A stretch of 16,824 nucleotides of DNA, taken from the NCBI GenBank assembly GCA_024655865.1, contig JANLFM010000027.1:1-16824 (forward strand), read 5' to 3'. The position numbers and the translations under genes are program-made. The notes beneath the pieces are model-generated. The model saw only the letters and a program-made list of their open reading frames with translations, was not told where the DNA came from and did not search any database. This document shows positions 16,142-16,824 of the stretch, one piece after another. Numbering within the stretch: position 1 is the first letter of the stretch; each line of letters opens with the position of its first letter. The stretch comes from Caldisericota bacterium (lineage in GTDB: Bacteria; Caldisericota; JANLFM01).

Positions 16142-16615
16142 TCAATTCCCCTCCTTCCCCTTCCTCATCCTGGCGATCCTCCTCCGGTAGTCCTCCCCTC
16201 CCACCTCCACTGGGAGGCACATCTCGATCAGCCTCCCGAAGGTGCGCTCCCCCAGGAACCCCTCCAGGGAGTTCAGGTCCAGGTTGGTGGTGGCGATCAG
16301 GAGCTTCAGGCTCTCGTATCTGGAGTTCACCAGCTGGTAGATCTTCTCCCTGGCCCACTCCGTGGCCTTCTCCGCCCCCAGATCGTCCAGGACGAGGAGG
16401 TCCGCCCTTAAGGCTTTCTCGAAGAGGGAAGCCTCGCTCTCCTCCTCCCGGTAGAGATTCCGCAGGGCGTTGAGGAATTCCACGGCGTTGAGGAAGACCG
16501 GGGAGTCCCCCCGCTCCAGAATGTCGTTGGCAATGCCCGCCGCCAGGTGGGATTTTCCCACCCGTTTTCTTTTGGGGCTTATTTCTTCCAAAGGAGAGGT
16601 CTTGAGAAATTTCAT
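16142..16615 (-). pseudogene. DnaC/DnaI-like helicase-loader ATPase fragment, truncated at the P-loop
   Basis: From about 16564 downward on the minus strand the frame reads as the AAA+ core of a DnaC-like replicative helicase loader: RVGKSHLAAGIAND (Walker A remnant), LLVLDDLG (Walker B), LLIATTNLDL (sensor 1) and ERTFGRLIEMCLPVEVGGEDYRR (shown only in part by its arginines at the C-terminus). The first half of the P-loop and the entire N-terminal domain are missing. The 18 residues before RVGKSH, from the ATG at 16615, are unrelated AT-rich sequence with no ribosome binding site, so the gene is a 5'-truncated remnant. IstB of IS21-type elements is the alternative, but the ATTNLDL and EVGGEDYRR features fit DnaC better, and no istA is present upstream. 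It points to past insertion or deletion next to the tRNA gene. Confidence 0.65.
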
Positions 16616-16624
16616 GGAATTTCA

Positions 16625-16653
16625 ATACATCTTTTTGAAAAAATTTGTATAAT
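16625..16653 (+). promoter_or_regulatory. Candidate promoter for the leader and tRNA-Thr
   Basis: A perfect TATAAT at 16648-16653 points toward the tRNA. At 17 bases upstream the -35 position (16625-16630, ATACAT) is poor, so the call rests on the -10 box and on its position in front of the hairpin leader and tRNA gene. Confidence 0.35.
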
Positions 16654-16685
16654 CTAAGTGGCTCCGTTATGGAGACTATTAAGGG

Positions 16686-16715
16686 AACTTCCGTAGTCAG
16701 CAGGAAAGTTTTTTT
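16686..16715 (+). terminator. Terminator-like hairpin in the tRNA leader
   Basis: AACTTCC (16686-16692) can pair with GGAAAGTT (16703-16710) with one bulged A, followed directly by a run of seven T (16709-16715). It lies 33 bases after the TATAAT box and about 55 bases before the tRNA, so it could end a short transcript or attenuate the tRNA transcript. The stem is short, hence low confidence. Confidence 0.3.
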
Positions 16716-16769
16716 ACGCCAGCGGAGCTATTGGTCGGTAGAATCGTGGTTTGATCAGGCTTTCATTGT

Positions 16770-16824
16770 GCCGGCGTAGCTCAGCGGTAGAGCTGCTGAA
16801 TCGTAATCAGCGGGTCGGGGGTTC
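16770..16824 (+). tRNA. tRNA-Thr, anticodon CGT, 3' end beyond the window
   Basis: The cloverleaf can be followed for 55 bases: acceptor strand GCCGGCG, D-arm GCTC-AGCGGTA-GAGC, anticodon stem GCTGA/TCAGC closing the loop ATCGTAA with anticodon CGT (reads codon ACG, threonine), a short variable loop, and the start of the T-arm with GGGGGTTC. The rest of the T-arm and the acceptor 3' strand are cut off by the window edge. tRNA genes are common integration targets, consistent with the defence genes and element debris beside it. Confidence 0.9.

Noticed and set aside
16142-16615. IstB of an IS21-family element
   Set aside because: The sensor and C-terminal motifs fit DnaC better, and no istA transposase lies upstream. 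The alternative is not fully excluded.
15831-16625. Long minus-strand open frame overlapping the DnaC-like fragment
   Set aside because: It is the shadow of the DnaC frame plus the tandem repeat, very rich in Gly and Arg, with no recognisable domain.

Overview
The window looks bacterial. Most genes start with ATG behind AGGAGG-type ribosome binding sites, genes are tightly packed into operons, and a bacterial tRNA-Thr lies at the right edge. Base composition is mixed: about 42-55% G+C by eye in most genes, with one block of about 63-73% inside a methylase gene. The sequence does not fix the taxon. The compact proteins and a ThaI-like restriction system would fit a thermophilic or subsurface bacterium, but that is inference.

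Layout. (1) 184-1107: a protein with two zinc ribbons and a GRAM/PH-like domain. (2) 1321-3093: a possible small ORF, then a ThaI-family type II restriction endonuclease and a class beta DNA methyltransferase that abut each other, a complete type II restriction-modification pair. (3) 3160-4536, minus strand: a zinc-ribbon/beta-rich protein of unknown function, broken by three apparent single-base deletions. If these are undone, a 459-residue reading frame with a canonical C-x2-C-x12-C-x2-C ribbon appears. (4) 4753-15288, plus strand: a five-gene operon with gaps of 18 bp or less, or short overlaps. It encodes an SNF2-type helicase with a C-terminal DUF3883 domain, a DUF3800 protein, a large DUF1156 DNA methylase, a 202-residue protein with a restriction-nuclease-like D...ExE motif, and a DUF499 AAA-type ATPase. 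(5) 15289-16769: mostly non-coding debris with a 56-codon minus-strand fragment, a hairpin cluster, a 36-bp tandem repeat, a DnaC-like helicase-loader fragment truncated at its P-loop, and a promoter/terminator-like leader. (6) 16770-end: tRNA-Thr(CGT), cut by the window edge.

Interpretation. This is a defence island beside a tRNA gene. The helicase-methylase-ATPase core matches what I recall of the predicted 'Hma' (helicase, methylase, ATPase) anti-phage grouping, but carries two extra genes (DUF3800 and the nuclease-like protein) interleaved in the same operon. A plausible working model is that the DUF1156 enzyme marks self DNA, the helicase and DUF499 ATPase sense or translocate on unmarked DNA, and the DUF3883, DUF3800 or 202-residue protein cleaves nucleic acid. 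The ThaI-like pair provides an independent restriction layer. The five-gene composition is the most interesting candidate for an under-described system; the three-times-broken zinc-ribbon gene may be a lost neighbour of it.
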